A stretch of 64,000 bases of DNA from an uncultured Phocaeicola sp. (GCA_958434805.1 CAUBDX010000009.1:14259-78258); one strand, 5' to 3'. Shown: positions 37,244 through 45,830, numbered from the stretch's first letter. Notes: a model not told the origin generated them from the letters alone. Numbers and translations are program-made.

Positions 37244-37426
37244 ATGATCAAAGATCCGAAAAAACTGGCCCAAAGAATGTCGATACTTTGTATCCTCATT
37301 GGTTTTATAGCTTTGGCTGTGGGTATCATTGCAATGGCAATGGAACAATACATTATTGCCATAGCAATGGGTATTGTCACTGTAGGACAAGTATGGAATT
37401 ACAATAAATGGAAAAGAGTAAGATAA
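37244..37426 (+). CDS. Small two-helix membrane protein
   Basis: This 60-residue protein starts [13 protein letters not shown] 4 bp after gmk and overlaps the nadD start by 19 bp. Two hydrophobic segments (about residues 13-33 and 36-51) and a basic tail (NYNKWKRVR) suggest a hairpin membrane protein. No family is recognised. Its tight embedding between gmk and nadD supports it as a real gene despite its size. Confidence 0.6.
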   Translation: MIKDPKKLAQRMSILCILIGFIALAVGIIAMAMEQYIIAIAMGIVTVGQVWNYNKWKRVR

Positions 37427-37980
37427 AGACCGGTATTTTCGGCGGCTCATTCAATCCTATCCACATGGGCCATCTGGCACTTGCCAATTATTTATGTGAA
37501 TATAATGGACTGGATGAAATATGGTTTCTCGTCTCTCCTCACAATCCATTAAAGCAACAAACGGATTTATGGGATGATAATCTGCGATTGGAACTGGTAA
37601 AACTGGCCATTGCGGATTATCCCAAATTCCGGGCTTCCGACTTCGAATTCCACCTGCCTCGTCCTTCCTATACTATACACACATTGGATGCTTTACACAA
37701 AGCCTATCCCAACCGGGAATTCACCCTTATCATCGGGGCGGACAACTGGCTTTTATTCCCCCGTTGGTACAAAGCAGAGGAGATTTTAAAGAATCATCAT
37801 GTAATGATCTATCCCCGTCCGAATTTCACTATTGATCCAACAACCCTTCCTCCTTCCGTGCAATTAGCCGATACTCCGTTATTGGAAGTCAGTTCTACTT
37901 TTATCAGACAGGCACTGGCAGAAGGACGAGATATACGATATTTCCTGCATCCGGCAGTATATGAACGACTGAAAAAATAA
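37408..37980 (+). CDS. nadD: Nicotinate-nucleotide adenylyltransferase
   Basis: This 190-residue enzyme makes nicotinate adenine dinucleotide from nicotinate mononucleotide and ATP in NAD synthesis. The nucleotidyltransferase signature [19 protein letters not shown] (containing the HxGH motif) is at about residues 9-27, and the family C-terminal motif is [19 protein letters not shown]. It is the last gene of the yicC-gmk cluster. Confidence 0.96.
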   Translation: MEKSKIKTGIFGGSFNPIHMGHLALANYLCEYNGLDEIWFLVSPHNPLKQQTDLWDDNLRLELVKLAIADYPKFRASDFEFHLPRPSYTIHTLDALHKAYPNREFTLIIGADNWLLFPRWYKAEEILKNHHVMIYPRPNFTIDPTTLPPSVQLADTPLLEVSSTFIRQALAEGRDIRYFLHPAVYERLKK

Positions 37981-37983
37981 AAA

Positions 37984-38017
37984 TCCCCGGGAGGATACAA
38001 TCCAAATTCCCCGGGGA
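37984..38017. terminator. Terminator between convergent nadD and DUF3836 genes
   Basis: TCCCCGG (37984-37990) pairs with CCGGGGA (38011-38017). On the reverse strand the stem is followed by ATTTTTATTTTTT, a clear U tract; on the forward strand the tail is A-rich, so it works best for the DUF3836 gene. Confidence 0.75.
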
Positions 38018-38062
38018 AAAACACATCAATTATTTAATCTAAAATTCAAAGGACGCACTCCA

Positions 38063-38533
38063 TTAACGCTTTGCCAGCAGTACCTTACTATTTATCAATC
38101 CGTCCAACTCCCAGCCTGTCGTATCCTTTTTATATGAGTGCCACGCCAAAAACTTCCCAGCTTCATCTAACGTATATACATATTTCTGCGTAGGGACAAA
38201 CGCTTTTTTATTTTTATTCCACAAAGAATAATCAATATGCGCTTCTGTGTCTGTGTACGTAACTTCCATACAATAATAATTTATCCAATCCGTGCCATTC
38301 CATTTCATACTTTTCTTCTCTATGATTTGTCCCTTATCGTTGTATCTGAACTCAAAACGATACTCCGGAGTCAGGAAAGTACCTTCCTGTTCATAAACGA
38401 CCTTAGCCGACACCCGACCATTTTCCACCTCTTCATTTGTAATCTTCACAGGCTTGGCCGCATTCAATGTTAATACACTTGTCATTGCAAAAAGAACTGC
38501 CATCATGGCTTTAGTGAGCATTGTAGTTTTCAT
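38063..38533 (-). CDS. Secreted DUF3836 family protein
   Basis: This 156-residue protein has a signal peptide (MKTTMLTKAMMAVLFAMTSV, cleavage near LNAA) and a mature part of beta-strands with repeated YRFEFRYNDKGQIIEKK-like elements, which resemble RHS/YD-type hairpins and match the DUF3836 pattern. Function is unknown; it is probably periplasmic or exported. The gene stands alone between terminators. Confidence 0.78.
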   Translation of the reverse strand: MKTTMLTKAMMAVLFAMTSVLTLNAAKPVKITNEEVENGRVSAKVVYEQEGTFLTPEYRFEFRYNDKGQIIEKKSMKWNGTDWINYYCMEVTYTDTEAHIDYSLWNKNKKAFVPTQKYVYTLDEAGKFLAWHSYKKDTTGWELDGLINSKVLLAKR

Positions 38534-38712
38534 AATGTCTTATTTTTAATGTTTATAATTCGTGTTTATTTGTGTCTTTATTTATAAGACGCAAATGACT
38601 CTCAAAACGTTGCAACATGATCCGTTTTTTTTCTTGAGTCGCTTCACTTTATAAAGTGCAAAGTACATGCCATGGAATTAATCCACTAAGTATCAACAAG
38701 TAAACATAAAAA

Positions 38713-38734
38713 GGGTGTCCGATTATGGACACCC
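38713..38734 (-). terminator. Terminator of the metallophosphoesterase gene
   Basis: Perfect arms GGGTGTCC (38713-38720) and GGACACCC (38727-38734) around a 6-nt loop are followed on the reverse strand by TTTTTATGTT, 26 bp past the stop. Confidence 0.87.
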
Positions 38735-38759
38735 TGTACATTATTAACGGACAAACAGT

Positions 38760-39599
38760 CTATTCTTTCTGCTTTTCAACACGATGCAAGACTACCAGAA
38801 CAACTTCGCTGGGAGTAAATAAACGGACGTCAACGCGCGAAGTACCCAATCCATTGGTTATAATAATCGGAGTACCTTTGCTATTCTCTTTCCAACCAGT
38901 CAGAAAACGGTTTCCATAAATAGAGTGCTTTACCGGAGAATATTTTTTAAACAAGCTCACCTGCCCACCATGAGTATGCCCCGCTAACACCAAATTGGCA
39001 TTCGACACATCGGTATCTTCTGCATAATCGGGAGTATGCGTGAGCAATATAATAAAATCATCCGCCGGAAAATGCTGGGATGGAGAGTCACCATTCTTTT
39101 TTAAATCAAACGGATTGCGTACACCGCTCACTATAATATACTGACCATCTTTCATCAGCTTATAGCTTTTATGTTCCATCAACCGCACATGATTCTTTTG
39201 CATGGCCTCCACCACTTCGGAATAACAATAGCCATAATCATGATTTCCCATCACAGCAAATGTTCCGTAAGGCGTATAAACTCTGCTCAAGGCGGTGAAC
39301 AAAGTATCCAGATTTCCACCTTTCTTGCCACGATAATCTCCACCCAACAGCAAGACATCGGCATGCATTGACTTTAATGCCCGCACCGCGCTGTTCAATT
39401 CACTCCTCTTAAAGCGACTCTCATAATGAAAATCCGAAGCAAACCCTATCCGAAAACCGTCAAAAGCGGGTGGAATATCATAACTATAAAAATCATATTG
39501 CTTCACACGCCCTACCCCCGGAAACTCGGACAAAGTAGCTGTGGCGCAAGAAGACAAAAGAATAACCGCTAAAAGCAAAAAAAGAAACTGTTTCTTCAT
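38760..39599 (-). CDS. Metallophosphoesterase lipoprotein
   Basis: This 279-residue calcineurin-like phosphoesterase has a lipoprotein signal (AVILLSSCATA, Cys about residue 18), so it is exported and membrane attached. The metal-binding motifs appear in order: GFASDFHYES, LLGGDYRGK, VMGNHDYGY (GNHD), LLTHTPDYAE and LAGHTHGGQ (GHTH). Relatives of the YkuE/YaeI type hydrolyse UDP-sugars or lipid-linked phosphates; the substrate here is unknown. It diverges from menA. Confidence 0.9.
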   Translation of the reverse strand: MKKQFLFLLLAVILLSSCATATLSEFPGVGRVKQYDFYSYDIPPAFDGFRIGFASDFHYESRFKRSELNSAVRALKSMHADVLLLGGDYRGKKGGNLDTLFTALSRVYTPYGTFAVMGNHDYGYCYSEVVEAMQKNHVRLMEHKSYKLMKDGQYIIVSGVRNPFDLKKNGDSPSQHFPADDFIILLTHTPDYAEDTDVSNANLVLAGHTHGGQVSLFKKYSPVKHSIYGNRFLTGWKENSKGTPIIITNGLGTSRVDVRLFTPSEVVLVVLHRVEKQKE

Positions 39600-39618
39600 A
39601 ATCCTTTCTATTTGGAGA

Positions 39619-39649
39619 CAAAGATACAGAATTAATTGTTTTATCTTTG
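39619..39649. promoter_or_regulatory. Divergent promoter pair (metallophosphoesterase / menA)
   Basis: The reverse strand reads TATCTTTG at 39626-39619, and the forward strand reads TATCTTTG at 39642-39649. The two -7 boxes are only 15 bp apart, so RNA polymerases at the two promoters would compete. Confidence 0.7.
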
Positions 39650-39672
39650 CACAACCTTAATTATAAATAGAA

Positions 39673-40563
39673 ATGGAAATTGTTCAAGTTAACTCAATAA
39701 AAGCATGGCTTCTAGCCGCCCGCCCTAAAACATTGGCAGGAGCCGCCACTCCGGTTTTACTGGGATGTGCCTTGGCCTATGCAGACAGCTGCTTCCAAAT
39801 GACACCAGCATTGCTTTGCTTTGCCTTCGCTTTTCTGATGCAGATAGACGCCAACTTCATTAATGATTACTTTGATTATCTGAAAGGCAGTGACCGTGAA
39901 GACCGTTTGGGTCCTGAACGTGCCTGCGCGCAAGGATGGATCACACTGAACGCCATGAGAAAGGGAATCGCCCTGACCACAGCAACAGCTTGTTTAGCAG
40001 GGTTATGCCTATTAGCTTATGGAGGGATTGAAATGATTCCAGTAGGAATTTTATGTGTTTTATTCGCTTTTCTTTATACAGCAGGACCTTATCCGCTAGC
40101 TTATCACGGATGGGGAGACATACTTGTCATTGTCTTTTTCGGATTTGTACCGGTAGGCTGCACTTACTATGTGATGTGCCGTGACTGGACTTGGAATGTG
40201 ACACTCGCCTCTCTAGCTTGCGGACTGATTATAGATACCTTGTTGATGGTGAATAATTACCGTGACCGCGATCAGGATGCAAAAAGCGGAAAGAAAACAA
40301 TCGTAGTACGCTGGGGAGCCAATGCAGGGCAACAATTATACTTATTTTTGGGATTGGCTGCCGCATGGCTTTGTTTATTGTTTATTCCTACCGGGCACAT
40401 TTGGGCTGCATTATTACCCCAAATTTATCTGTTACCTCACTTCATGGCATGGCAAAGAATGGTAAAAATCAACAGGGGAAAAGAATTAAACAGCATATTG
40501 GGAGAAACCTCCCGCAATATGCTGCTATTCGGCGTATTACTAGCATTCGGCCTTATCCTATAA
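39673..40563 (+). CDS. menA: 1,4-dihydroxy-2-naphthoate polyprenyltransferase
   Basis: This 296-residue membrane enzyme joins a polyprenyl chain to dihydroxynaphthoate in menaquinone synthesis. Eight or nine membrane helices are visible. The two Asp-rich prenyl-diphosphate sites are NDYFDYLKGSD (about residues 64-74) and NNYRDRDQDAKSGKKT (about 195-210). The N-terminus KAWLLAARPKTL is typical of MenA. Menaquinone serves the anaerobic fumarate respiration of Bacteroides. It stands alone, with a perfect palindrome at its stop codon. Confidence 0.95.
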   Translation: MEIVQVNSIKAWLLAARPKTLAGAATPVLLGCALAYADSCFQMTPALLCFAFAFLMQIDANFINDYFDYLKGSDREDRLGPERACAQGWITLNAMRKGIALTTATACLAGLCLLAYGGIEMIPVGILCVLFAFLYTAGPYPLAYHGWGDILVIVFFGFVPVGCTYYVMCRDWTWNVTLASLACGLIIDTLLMVNNYRDRDQDAKSGKKTIVVRWGANAGQQLYLFLGLAAAWLCLLFIPTGHIWAALLPQIYLLPHFMAWQRMVKINRGKELNSILGETSRNMLLFGVLLAFGLIL

Positions 40564-40590
40564 TCTTCTGGCAAGATCTTGCCAGAAGAT
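40563..40590. terminator. Perfect 28-bp palindrome between convergent menA and ispF
   Basis: The sequence from 40563 to 40590 is its own reverse complement, centred on AGATCT, with arms starting ATCTTCTGGCAAG. It begins on the last base of the menA stop codon. A folded transcript would form a stem with a tiny loop, so it is probably a two-way terminator, although U tracts are weak. Confidence 0.6.
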
Positions 40591-40613
40591 ATTTCCCAAT
40601 AAAGCGCAACAAA

Positions 40614-41096
40614 TCATTCCGCTTTCTCTATCAATACAGTGGCATAAGCGGAAATGCCCTCCTCCCTGCCCGTGAATCCCAGCTTCTCTGTAGTGGTAGC
40701 CTTTACGGAAACATCATCCACATCAATCCCCATCAAATGAGCAAGTACCAACTGCATTTCCGGAATCCGCGCTTTCAATTTAGGACGTTCAGCACAAATC
40801 GTTGCGTCCACATTACCTACTTTATATCCTTTTGCAGTAATCAGGTCCACCGTTTCAGCCAATAAAATCTTGCTATCAATATTCTTGAATTCACCCGCAG
40901 TATCAGGAAAATGATAACCTATATCACGCATATTGGCAGCTCCCAGCAAAGCGTCACAAATGGCATGAATCAACACATCGGCATCCGAGTGTCCCAATAA
41001 TCCCAATTCATGTTCAAATTTTATTCCTCCAAGCCATAGTTCACGACCGGTTACCAGTTGGTGCACATCGAATCCAAATCCTACTCTTATTTTCAT
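40614..41096 (-). CDS. ispF: 2-C-methyl-D-erythritol 2,4-cyclodiphosphate synthase
   Basis: This 160-residue MEP-pathway enzyme forms the cyclodiphosphate intermediate. The N-terminus RVGFGFDVHQL carries the metal-binding Asp and His, followed by LGLLGHSDADVLIHAICDALLG. The C-terminal VSVKATTTEKLGFTGREEGI is characteristic. It overlaps the FAH-family gene by 4 bp (ATGA), so the two are translationally coupled. Confidence 0.97.
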   Translation of the reverse strand: MKIRVGFGFDVHQLVTGRELWLGGIKFEHELGLLGHSDADVLIHAICDALLGAANMRDIGYHFPDTAGEFKNIDSKILLAETVDLITAKGYKVGNVDATICAERPKLKARIPEMQLVLAHLMGIDVDDVSVKATTTEKLGFTGREEGISAYATVLIEKAE

Positions 41097-41710
41097 CTTA
41101 CATAAAAATCTAATAATTTCTCACCTTCCAAATACCCCTGCAAATGCTGTCCTATGCCGACTGGCCCTACTCCCACAGGAGTTCCCGTATAGAGCAAATC
41201 TCCAATCTTTAATGTAAAAAACCGACTAACGTATGCAATTATCTCATCCACCTTAAACAACATATCCGCAGTGTTGCCTCTCTGCACTGTTTTTCCATCT
41301 ATATCCAAATGAAAGTTTAAATTCTGTATATCCTTAAATCTGTCTACCGGCACAAAATCACCTATGGCAGCCGAGCTATCAAACCCTTTACACAGCTCCC
41401 AAGGCTTGCCTTCCTCCCGGAACCGCCGCTGAAGGTCACGTGCCGTAAAATCTATTCCTACCGTCACCGCATCATAATACCGACTGGCAAAACGCGGAGC
41501 AATATTCTTTCCCAAACGATTAATACGTACTACCAATTCTGTTTCATAATCCACCTGCTGAGAAAAATCAGGAATAAAAAACGGCTTGCTGTCTTTCAGC
41601 AGAGCCGAATCCGGTTTCATAAAAATAACCGGTTCTTCCGGTAATTTTTCATCAGCATGTAACTCGTGGCAATGTGCAACGTAGTTCATTCCTACGGCTA
41701 TAATCTTCAT
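41093..41710 (-). CDS. Fumarylacetoacetate hydrolase (FAH) family protein
   Basis: This 205-residue protein has the FAH fold used by various acylpyruvate hydrolases and oxaloacetate tautomerases or decarboxylases. The metal ligands are in VDYETELVVRINRLG (ExE) and VTVGIDFTARDLQ (Asp), with FMKPDSAL and GTPVGVGPV framing the site. The short length matches the acylpyruvase branch. It lies 4 bp after rex and overlaps ispF. The substrate is not predictable; clean-up of keto-enol metabolites is plausible. Confidence 0.88.
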   Translation of the reverse strand: MKIIAVGMNYVAHCHELHADEKLPEEPVIFMKPDSALLKDSKPFFIPDFSQQVDYETELVVRINRLGKNIAPRFASRYYDAVTVGIDFTARDLQRRFREEGKPWELCKGFDSSAAIGDFVPVDRFKDIQNLNFHLDIDGKTVQRGNTADMLFKVDEIIAYVSRFFTLKIGDLLYTGTPVGVGPVGIGQHLQGYLEGEKLLDFYVR

Positions 41711-41714
41711 ATTA

Positions 41715-42365
41715 TTATTCTTGAATTACATTTAATCTGTTAAACATTACAGCCAGATGGGCATAAAGTGATGTATTCTGCACCACAATATTTTCCGGTA
41801 CACGAATACGGAACGGTGTAAAGTTCCAAACAGCCTTAATGCCACCCGCTATCATTTTATCTGTTATCTCCTGTGCTATATTAATAGGCACAGTCAATAC
41901 CCCGATATTCACATCACAGGATTTCATTTTTATCTCAAATTCATCCGAATGATAAATAGGAATTCCATTTATTTCCTTCCCGACCAATCCGGGATTAATA
42001 TCAAACGCACCTACTATCTCTAATCCAAAATGATGCAGCCCCGAGTCGCGCAATAAAGCACCTCCCAAACTACCGACACCAAACAAAAAAGCTTTATGCA
42101 TTTTGGTAAATCCCAAGAAACGCTCCAGCACCTCTATCAACGCATCAATCTCATACCCCACACGTGTACGGCCGGATATATTTACATAAGAAAGATCTTT
42201 CGCTATTTGGGAAGCATCTACATTGATTTGCTTGGATATTTGGGTAGAAGACACGTACGTTTCTCCCTGTTCTTTCATCAGTTTCACATTCGAAAGATAC
42301 CACGGAAGCCTGCGCAAAGTCGGCTCAGGCACTTTATCCGAGAATTTATGCATACGTATATCCAT
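41715..42365 (-). CDS. rex: Redox-sensing transcriptional repressor Rex
   Basis: This 216-residue NADH-responsive repressor has an N-terminal winged helix (about residues 15-75, with YVSSTQISKQINVDASQIAK) and a Rossmann fold (about 85-216) starting AFLFGVGSLGGALL. Rex senses the NADH/NAD ratio and controls fermentation and respiration genes. It is the first gene of a three-gene operon with the FAH protein and ispF and has its own promoter divergent from the SUI1 gene. No confident Rex operator (TTGTGAAnnnnnnTTCACAA type) was found here. Confidence 0.95.
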   Translation of the reverse strand: MDIRMHKFSDKVPEPTLRRLPWYLSNVKLMKEQGETYVSSTQISKQINVDASQIAKDLSYVNISGRTRVGYEIDALIEVLERFLGFTKMHKAFLFGVGSLGGALLRDSGLHHFGLEIVGAFDINPGLVGKEINGIPIYHSDEFEIKMKSCDVNIGVLTVPINIAQEITDKMIAGGIKAVWNFTPFRIRVPENIVVQNTSLYAHLAVMFNRLNVIQE

Positions 42366-42398
42366 CTTTTTCTTTAGGTATTATCATTAGGTAATTTG

Positions 42399-42458
42399 CA
42401 AAAGTACACTTTTATTTGTTACATTGACGGATAGAGTATAAAAAAAGTCTTATCTTTG
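42399..42458. promoter_or_regulatory. Divergent promoter pair (rex operon / SUI1 gene)
   Basis: The reverse strand reads TACTTTTG at 42406-42399 for rex, and the forward strand reads TATCTTTG at 42451-42458, 24 bp before the SUI1 gene start. Confidence 0.7.
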
Positions 42459-42482
42459 AGTATTCATTTAAGCAAAATTCAC

Positions 42483-42821
42483 ATGAAAAATAACGATTGG
42501 AAAGAACGTCTGAATGTGGTTTATTCCACAAATCCTGATTTCAAGTATGAAAGCGTTGAAGAGGAAGCGGTTGAGACATTAGATAAAAAACAACAGAAAC
42601 TCCGTGTCAATATAGAAAAAAAAGGACGGGGTGGCAAAACCGTGACATTAATCAACGGGTTCATCGGAACAGAAAATGACCTGAAAGAGTTGGGTAAATT
42701 ATTGAAAAGCAAATGTGGAGTAGGCGGTTCAGTAAAAGACGGGGAGATCCTTATCCAAGGAGAGTTCAAGCAACGGGTCATCGAGTTATTGAAAGCTGAA
42801 GGATATACCCAGACCAAATAA
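42483..42821 (+). CDS. SUI1/YciH family translation initiation factor
   Basis: This 112-residue protein is a bacterial homologue of eukaryotic eIF1. The SUI1 domain is at about residues 35-110, with VNIEKKGRGGKTVTLINGFI and GGSVKDGEILIQGEFKQRVI. It may improve start-codon discrimination on the small subunit. The ATG at 42483 is chosen because the frame upstream overlaps the promoter box. It is convergent with tsf. Confidence 0.92.
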   Translation: MKNNDWKERLNVVYSTNPDFKYESVEEEAVETLDKKQQKLRVNIEKKGRGGKTVTLINGFIGTENDLKELGKLLKSKCGVGGSVKDGEILIQGEFKQRVIELLKAEGYTQTK

Positions 42822-42880
42822 CCGGAAAAAAGAAAGGGACTGTTGTCACACAGTCCCCCATTCTATAATTGCGGAAAATC

Positions 42881-43870
42881 TTATTCAGCACGTAAAGTGA
42901 AACGTTTGAAAGCAACGATCTGCAATTCAGGATCAGCTTCCTTCAACACTTCTCTTACAGTCTTCTTACCATCCATGATATCCTCCTGGTTCAGCAAGCA
43001 AACTTCCTTCAAGAACTTACCCAGACGACCTTTAGCAATGTTTTCAATCATCTGTTGCGGCAAGTTGGCAGCTTTTTCAGCAGAAACAGTAGCAATGATT
43101 TCCTTAGCTTTGGCAATATCTTCGTCAGTAATCCAGCCCTTAGCCTTGTTACTTTCCATGTGCTCTTCGCTGTCTACATGTGCAGGGTTGATACCAGCCT
43201 TCTTCAAAGCAACTTCAACAGCCTTGTCTACTTGTTCTTTCTTAGTCTTATCAATAGCTACCTGTATTTCAGCTTCTTTTACAGATTCAGGAACACCGGC
43301 TTCATCAATTGCAATAGGATTCATAGCGGCAATCTGCATAGCAACTCCGTGAGCGGCAGCTTCAGCTTCCTTATTCATGGCAACAATAGTACAAAGCTGG
43401 TTATTTCCCTGGTGGTTATAAATAGAAGTATAAGCACCTTCAACCACATTGTAGCCATCCAATTCCATTTTTTCACCAGTGATACCGCTACGGTCTGTTA
43501 CTGCATCCTGTACAGTACCGTTACCCATAGGCAAAGCCTTTACTTCTTCCAAAGTCTTGCATCTGTTGGCAACAGCAGCATCCAGAATAGCTTGAGTCAA
43601 CGCTACGAAATCAGCATTTTTAGCAACAAAGTCTGTTTCGCACTTCAATGCAATGATTGCAGCGAATTGACCTGTTGATTTAGCCAATACACAACCTTCT
43701 GATGCTTCACGGTCAGAACGTTTTGCAGCAACAGCCTGTCCTTTTTTACGGATAATTTCCATTGCTTTATCGATATCGCCGTTTGCTTCAGTCAAGGCGT
43801 TCTTGCAATCCATCATACCAGCTCCACTAATCTTACGAAGCTTGGTTATTTCAGCCATAGTTACAGCCAT
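42881..43870 (-). CDS. tsf: Elongation factor Ts
   Basis: This 329-residue guanine nucleotide exchange factor recharges EF-Tu. The N-terminal UBA-like domain is ITKLRKISGAGMMDCKNALTEA, and the exchange motif region contains ALKCETDFVAKNADFVAL near residue 75. It is longer than the E. coli protein, as usual in Bacteroidota. It is separated from rpsB by 132 bp that contain a repeat-built hairpin. Confidence 0.97.
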   Translation of the reverse strand: MAVTMAEITKLRKISGAGMMDCKNALTEANGDIDKAMEIIRKKGQAVAAKRSDREASEGCVLAKSTGQFAAIIALKCETDFVAKNADFVALTQAILDAAVANRCKTLEEVKALPMGNGTVQDAVTDRSGITGEKMELDGYNVVEGAYTSIYNHQGNNQLCTIVAMNKEAEAAAHGVAMQIAAMNPIAIDEAGVPESVKEAEIQVAIDKTKKEQVDKAVEVALKKAGINPAHVDSEEHMESNKAKGWITDEDIAKAKEIIATVSAEKAANLPQQMIENIAKGRLGKFLKEVCLLNQEDIMDGKKTVREVLKEADPELQIVAFKRFTLRAE

Positions 43871-43913
43871 AATATTCCTTTATTTTTTAATTGTTAGTAA
43901 TATCTTTAAAACA

Positions 43914-43995
43914 GAATTGAGAATTGAAAATTGAGAATTGAGAATTAACAGCATAATCTGCCCCTTCCCCAATTTTCAATTCTCAACTCTCAATT
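43914..43995 (-). repeat. AATTGAGA-type repeats forming alternative hairpins between rpsB and tsf
   Basis: The left side (43914-43946) is made of near-repeats of GAATTGAGAATT. The right side (43971-43995) is complementary and can pair in two registers: 43917-43932 over 16 bp, or 43929-43946 over 17 of 18 bp. It lies wholly in the rpsB-tsf gap and could attenuate downstream tsf transcription. Confidence 0.65.
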
Positions 43996-44002
43996 TATAC
44001 TA

Positions 44003-44842
44003 TTAAGCTTCTTCGTCTTCTTTCAAGAAAGCGGCAGCCTTAGCAGCATTGATAGCTTCTTCTTCGGCTTTATCCATACGAGCCTTGGTATTTTTCTTCT
44101 TACCAGCACCCTTAGGAGCATTTTCACCGGCAGCTTCCATATCTACTTTTTCAGCTTTTCTTTCTTCCAAGCCTTCAGCGATAGCGCCACAACAAGCATC
44201 CAAGATCACTTCTACAGACTTAGTAGCGTCATCGTTTGCAGGAATCACGAAGTCTACGTTTGAAGGATCTGAATTTGTATCAACGATAGCAAATACAGGG
44301 ATACCCAGACGGTTAGCTTCACGAACTGCAATGTTTTCTTTCAACACATCGATAACGAACAGTGCTGACGGCAAACGAGTCAAATCAGCGATAGAGCCTA
44401 AGTTCTTCTCCAATTTAGCACGCTGACGAGAGATTTGCAGAACTTCTCTCTTAGAAAGGTTTGAATAAGTACCATCGTTGGTCAACTTATCGATAGTAGC
44501 CATTTTCTTCACAGCCTTACGGATAGTCGGGAAGTTAGTCAACATACCACCCGGCCAACGCTCGATTACATAAGGCATATTTACAGAAGCAGCTTTCTCA
44601 GCTACTACTTGTTTAGCTTGTTTCTTAGTAGCAACAAACAGGACTTTCTTACCTGATTTTGCGATTTGTTTCAGTGCATCAGCAGCTTCATCTACTTTAG
44701 CAACTGTTTTATGGAGGTCAATGATATGGATACCATTGCGTTCCATGAAAATATAAGGAGCCATTGAGGGATTCCACTTTCTCTTAAGGTGTCCGAAGTG
44801 GCAACCGGCTTCCAATAATGTATCGAAATTAGTTCTAGACAT
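44003..44842 (-). CDS. rpsB: 30S ribosomal protein S2
   Basis: This 279-residue small-subunit protein starts MSRTNFDTLLEAGCHFGHLKRKWNP, with FVATKKQAKQVV near residue 70 and VIDVLKENIAVREANRLGIP near residue 165. The C-terminal 50 residues form a charged, lineage-specific tail (KGAGKKKNTKARMDKAEEEA). It precedes tsf as in most bacteria and is preceded by a 133-bp gap with possible RNA structure. Confidence 0.97.
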   Translation of the reverse strand: MSRTNFDTLLEAGCHFGHLKRKWNPSMAPYIFMERNGIHIIDLHKTVAKVDEAADALKQIAKSGKKVLFVATKKQAKQVVAEKAASVNMPYVIERWPGGMLTNFPTIRKAVKKMATIDKLTNDGTYSNLSKREVLQISRQRAKLEKNLGSIADLTRLPSALFVIDVLKENIAVREANRLGIPVFAIVDTNSDPSNVDFVIPANDDATKSVEVILDACCGAIAEGLEERKAEKVDMEAAGENAPKGAGKKKNTKARMDKAEEEAINAAKAAAFLKEDEEA

Positions 44843-44975
44843 TTTGTTATTCTTTAAAATCGTTTACTTTCTTTTTTGTTTATCTCAACCAACCATCGGG
44901 TAGTCCGCTACCAAGTAGAGTCCCGCTGGTTTAGATACTAAACGCTTCTTAACCAGTTCCAAGTAAAACCGGATA
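44843..44975 (-). promoter_or_regulatory. Possible structured leader of rpsB
   Basis: Read on the reverse strand, this gap can fold CTGGTTAAGA with TCTAAACCAG (9 of 10 pairs) and GGTAG with CTACC. The rest of the ribosomal cluster has gaps of only a few bases. An autogenous S2 binding site is a reasonable guess but unproven. Confidence 0.35.
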
Positions 44976-45362
44976 TTAACGTTTACTGAACTGGAATCTA
45001 CGACGTGCTTTGGGCTGACCCGGTTTCTTACGTTCTACAGAACGAGAATCACGTGTCATGAAGCCTTCTGAACGAAGAGCTGTTTTATCTTCAGGGTTGA
45101 TTTTAACCAGCGCACGGGCGATAGCCAGACGCAAAGCCTGTGACTGACCTGTAAAACCACCACCGTAAAGATTTACTTTGATATCATATTTTTCAGCAGC
45201 CTCCAGCTTGTTCAAAGGCTGTTTTACTACATACTGAAGAATAGTTGATGGAAAGTACTGTGCAAGGTCTCTCTTGTTAATAGTAATCTTTCCTGTACCT
45301 TCGCTTACGAACACGCGTGCTACGGCGCGTTTACGTCTGCCTAATGCATTTACTACTTCCAT
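44976..45362 (-). CDS. rpsI: 30S ribosomal protein S9
   Basis: This 128-residue protein starts VVNALGRRKRAVARVFV and ends with the conserved basic tail KKPGQPKARRRFQFSKR, which reaches the P-site tRNA. It lies 6 bp after rplM, the universal rplM-rpsI pair. Confidence 0.98.
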   Translation of the reverse strand: MEVVNALGRRKRAVARVFVSEGTGKITINKRDLAQYFPSTILQYVVKQPLNKLEAAEKYDIKVNLYGGGFTGQSQALRLAIARALVKINPEDKTALRSEGFMTRDSRSVERKKPGQPKARRRFQFSKR

Positions 45363-45368
45363 TCTTTA

Positions 45369-45830
45369 TTATTTAAGTGAGTTTATATCAATTGATTTCG
45401 GAGTCTGAGCTTCATGTTTATGTTCACTACCAGCGTAAACATACAAATTGCCCAGCAACTGTGCTCCCAGACGATTTTTAGGAAGCATACCCTTTACTAC
45501 TCTCTTCAACAGTTTTTCTTCACCGTTAGGTTTCTTCATCAACTGGGCAGGAGTCATTTCTCTCTGACCACCGGGATAACCTGTATAGCGCAAGTAAACC
45601 TTGTCGTTCCACTTGTTTCCGGTAAATTTCACTTTGTCTGCATTAATGATAATAACATTATCACCGCAGTCAGCATGAGGGGTAAAGTCTGGTTTGTACT
45701 TTCCTCTCAACAGTTTCGCAACTTTCGAACCGAGACGGCCTACGACCTGATCGGTTGCATCGACAACAACCCATTCTTTATGAGCTGTTTCTTTGTTTGC
45801 AGAAATGGTCTTGTAACTTAAAGTATCCAC
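45369..45830 (-). CDS. rplM: 50S ribosomal protein L13
   Basis: This 153-residue protein shows KEWVVVDATDQVVGRLGSKV near its N-terminus and VKGMLPKNRLGAQLLGNLYV later, both typical of L13. It is the first gene of the leftward rplM-rpsI-rpsB-tsf cluster and has a clear promoter 131 bp upstream of its start. Confidence 0.98.
   Translation of the reverse strand: MDTLSYKTISANKETAHKEWVVVDATDQVVGRLGSKVAKLLRGKYKPDFTPHADCGDNVIIINADKVKFTGNKWNDKVYLRYTGYPGGQREMTPAQLMKKPNGEEKLLKRVVKGMLPKNRLGAQLLGNLYVYAGSEHKHEAQTPKSIDINSLK

Noticed and set aside
44880..44960. Possible tRNA in the rpsI-rpsB gap
   Set aside because: Some paired segments exist, but there is no cloverleaf with a T-loop GGTTCGAAT-like sequence or a CCA end.
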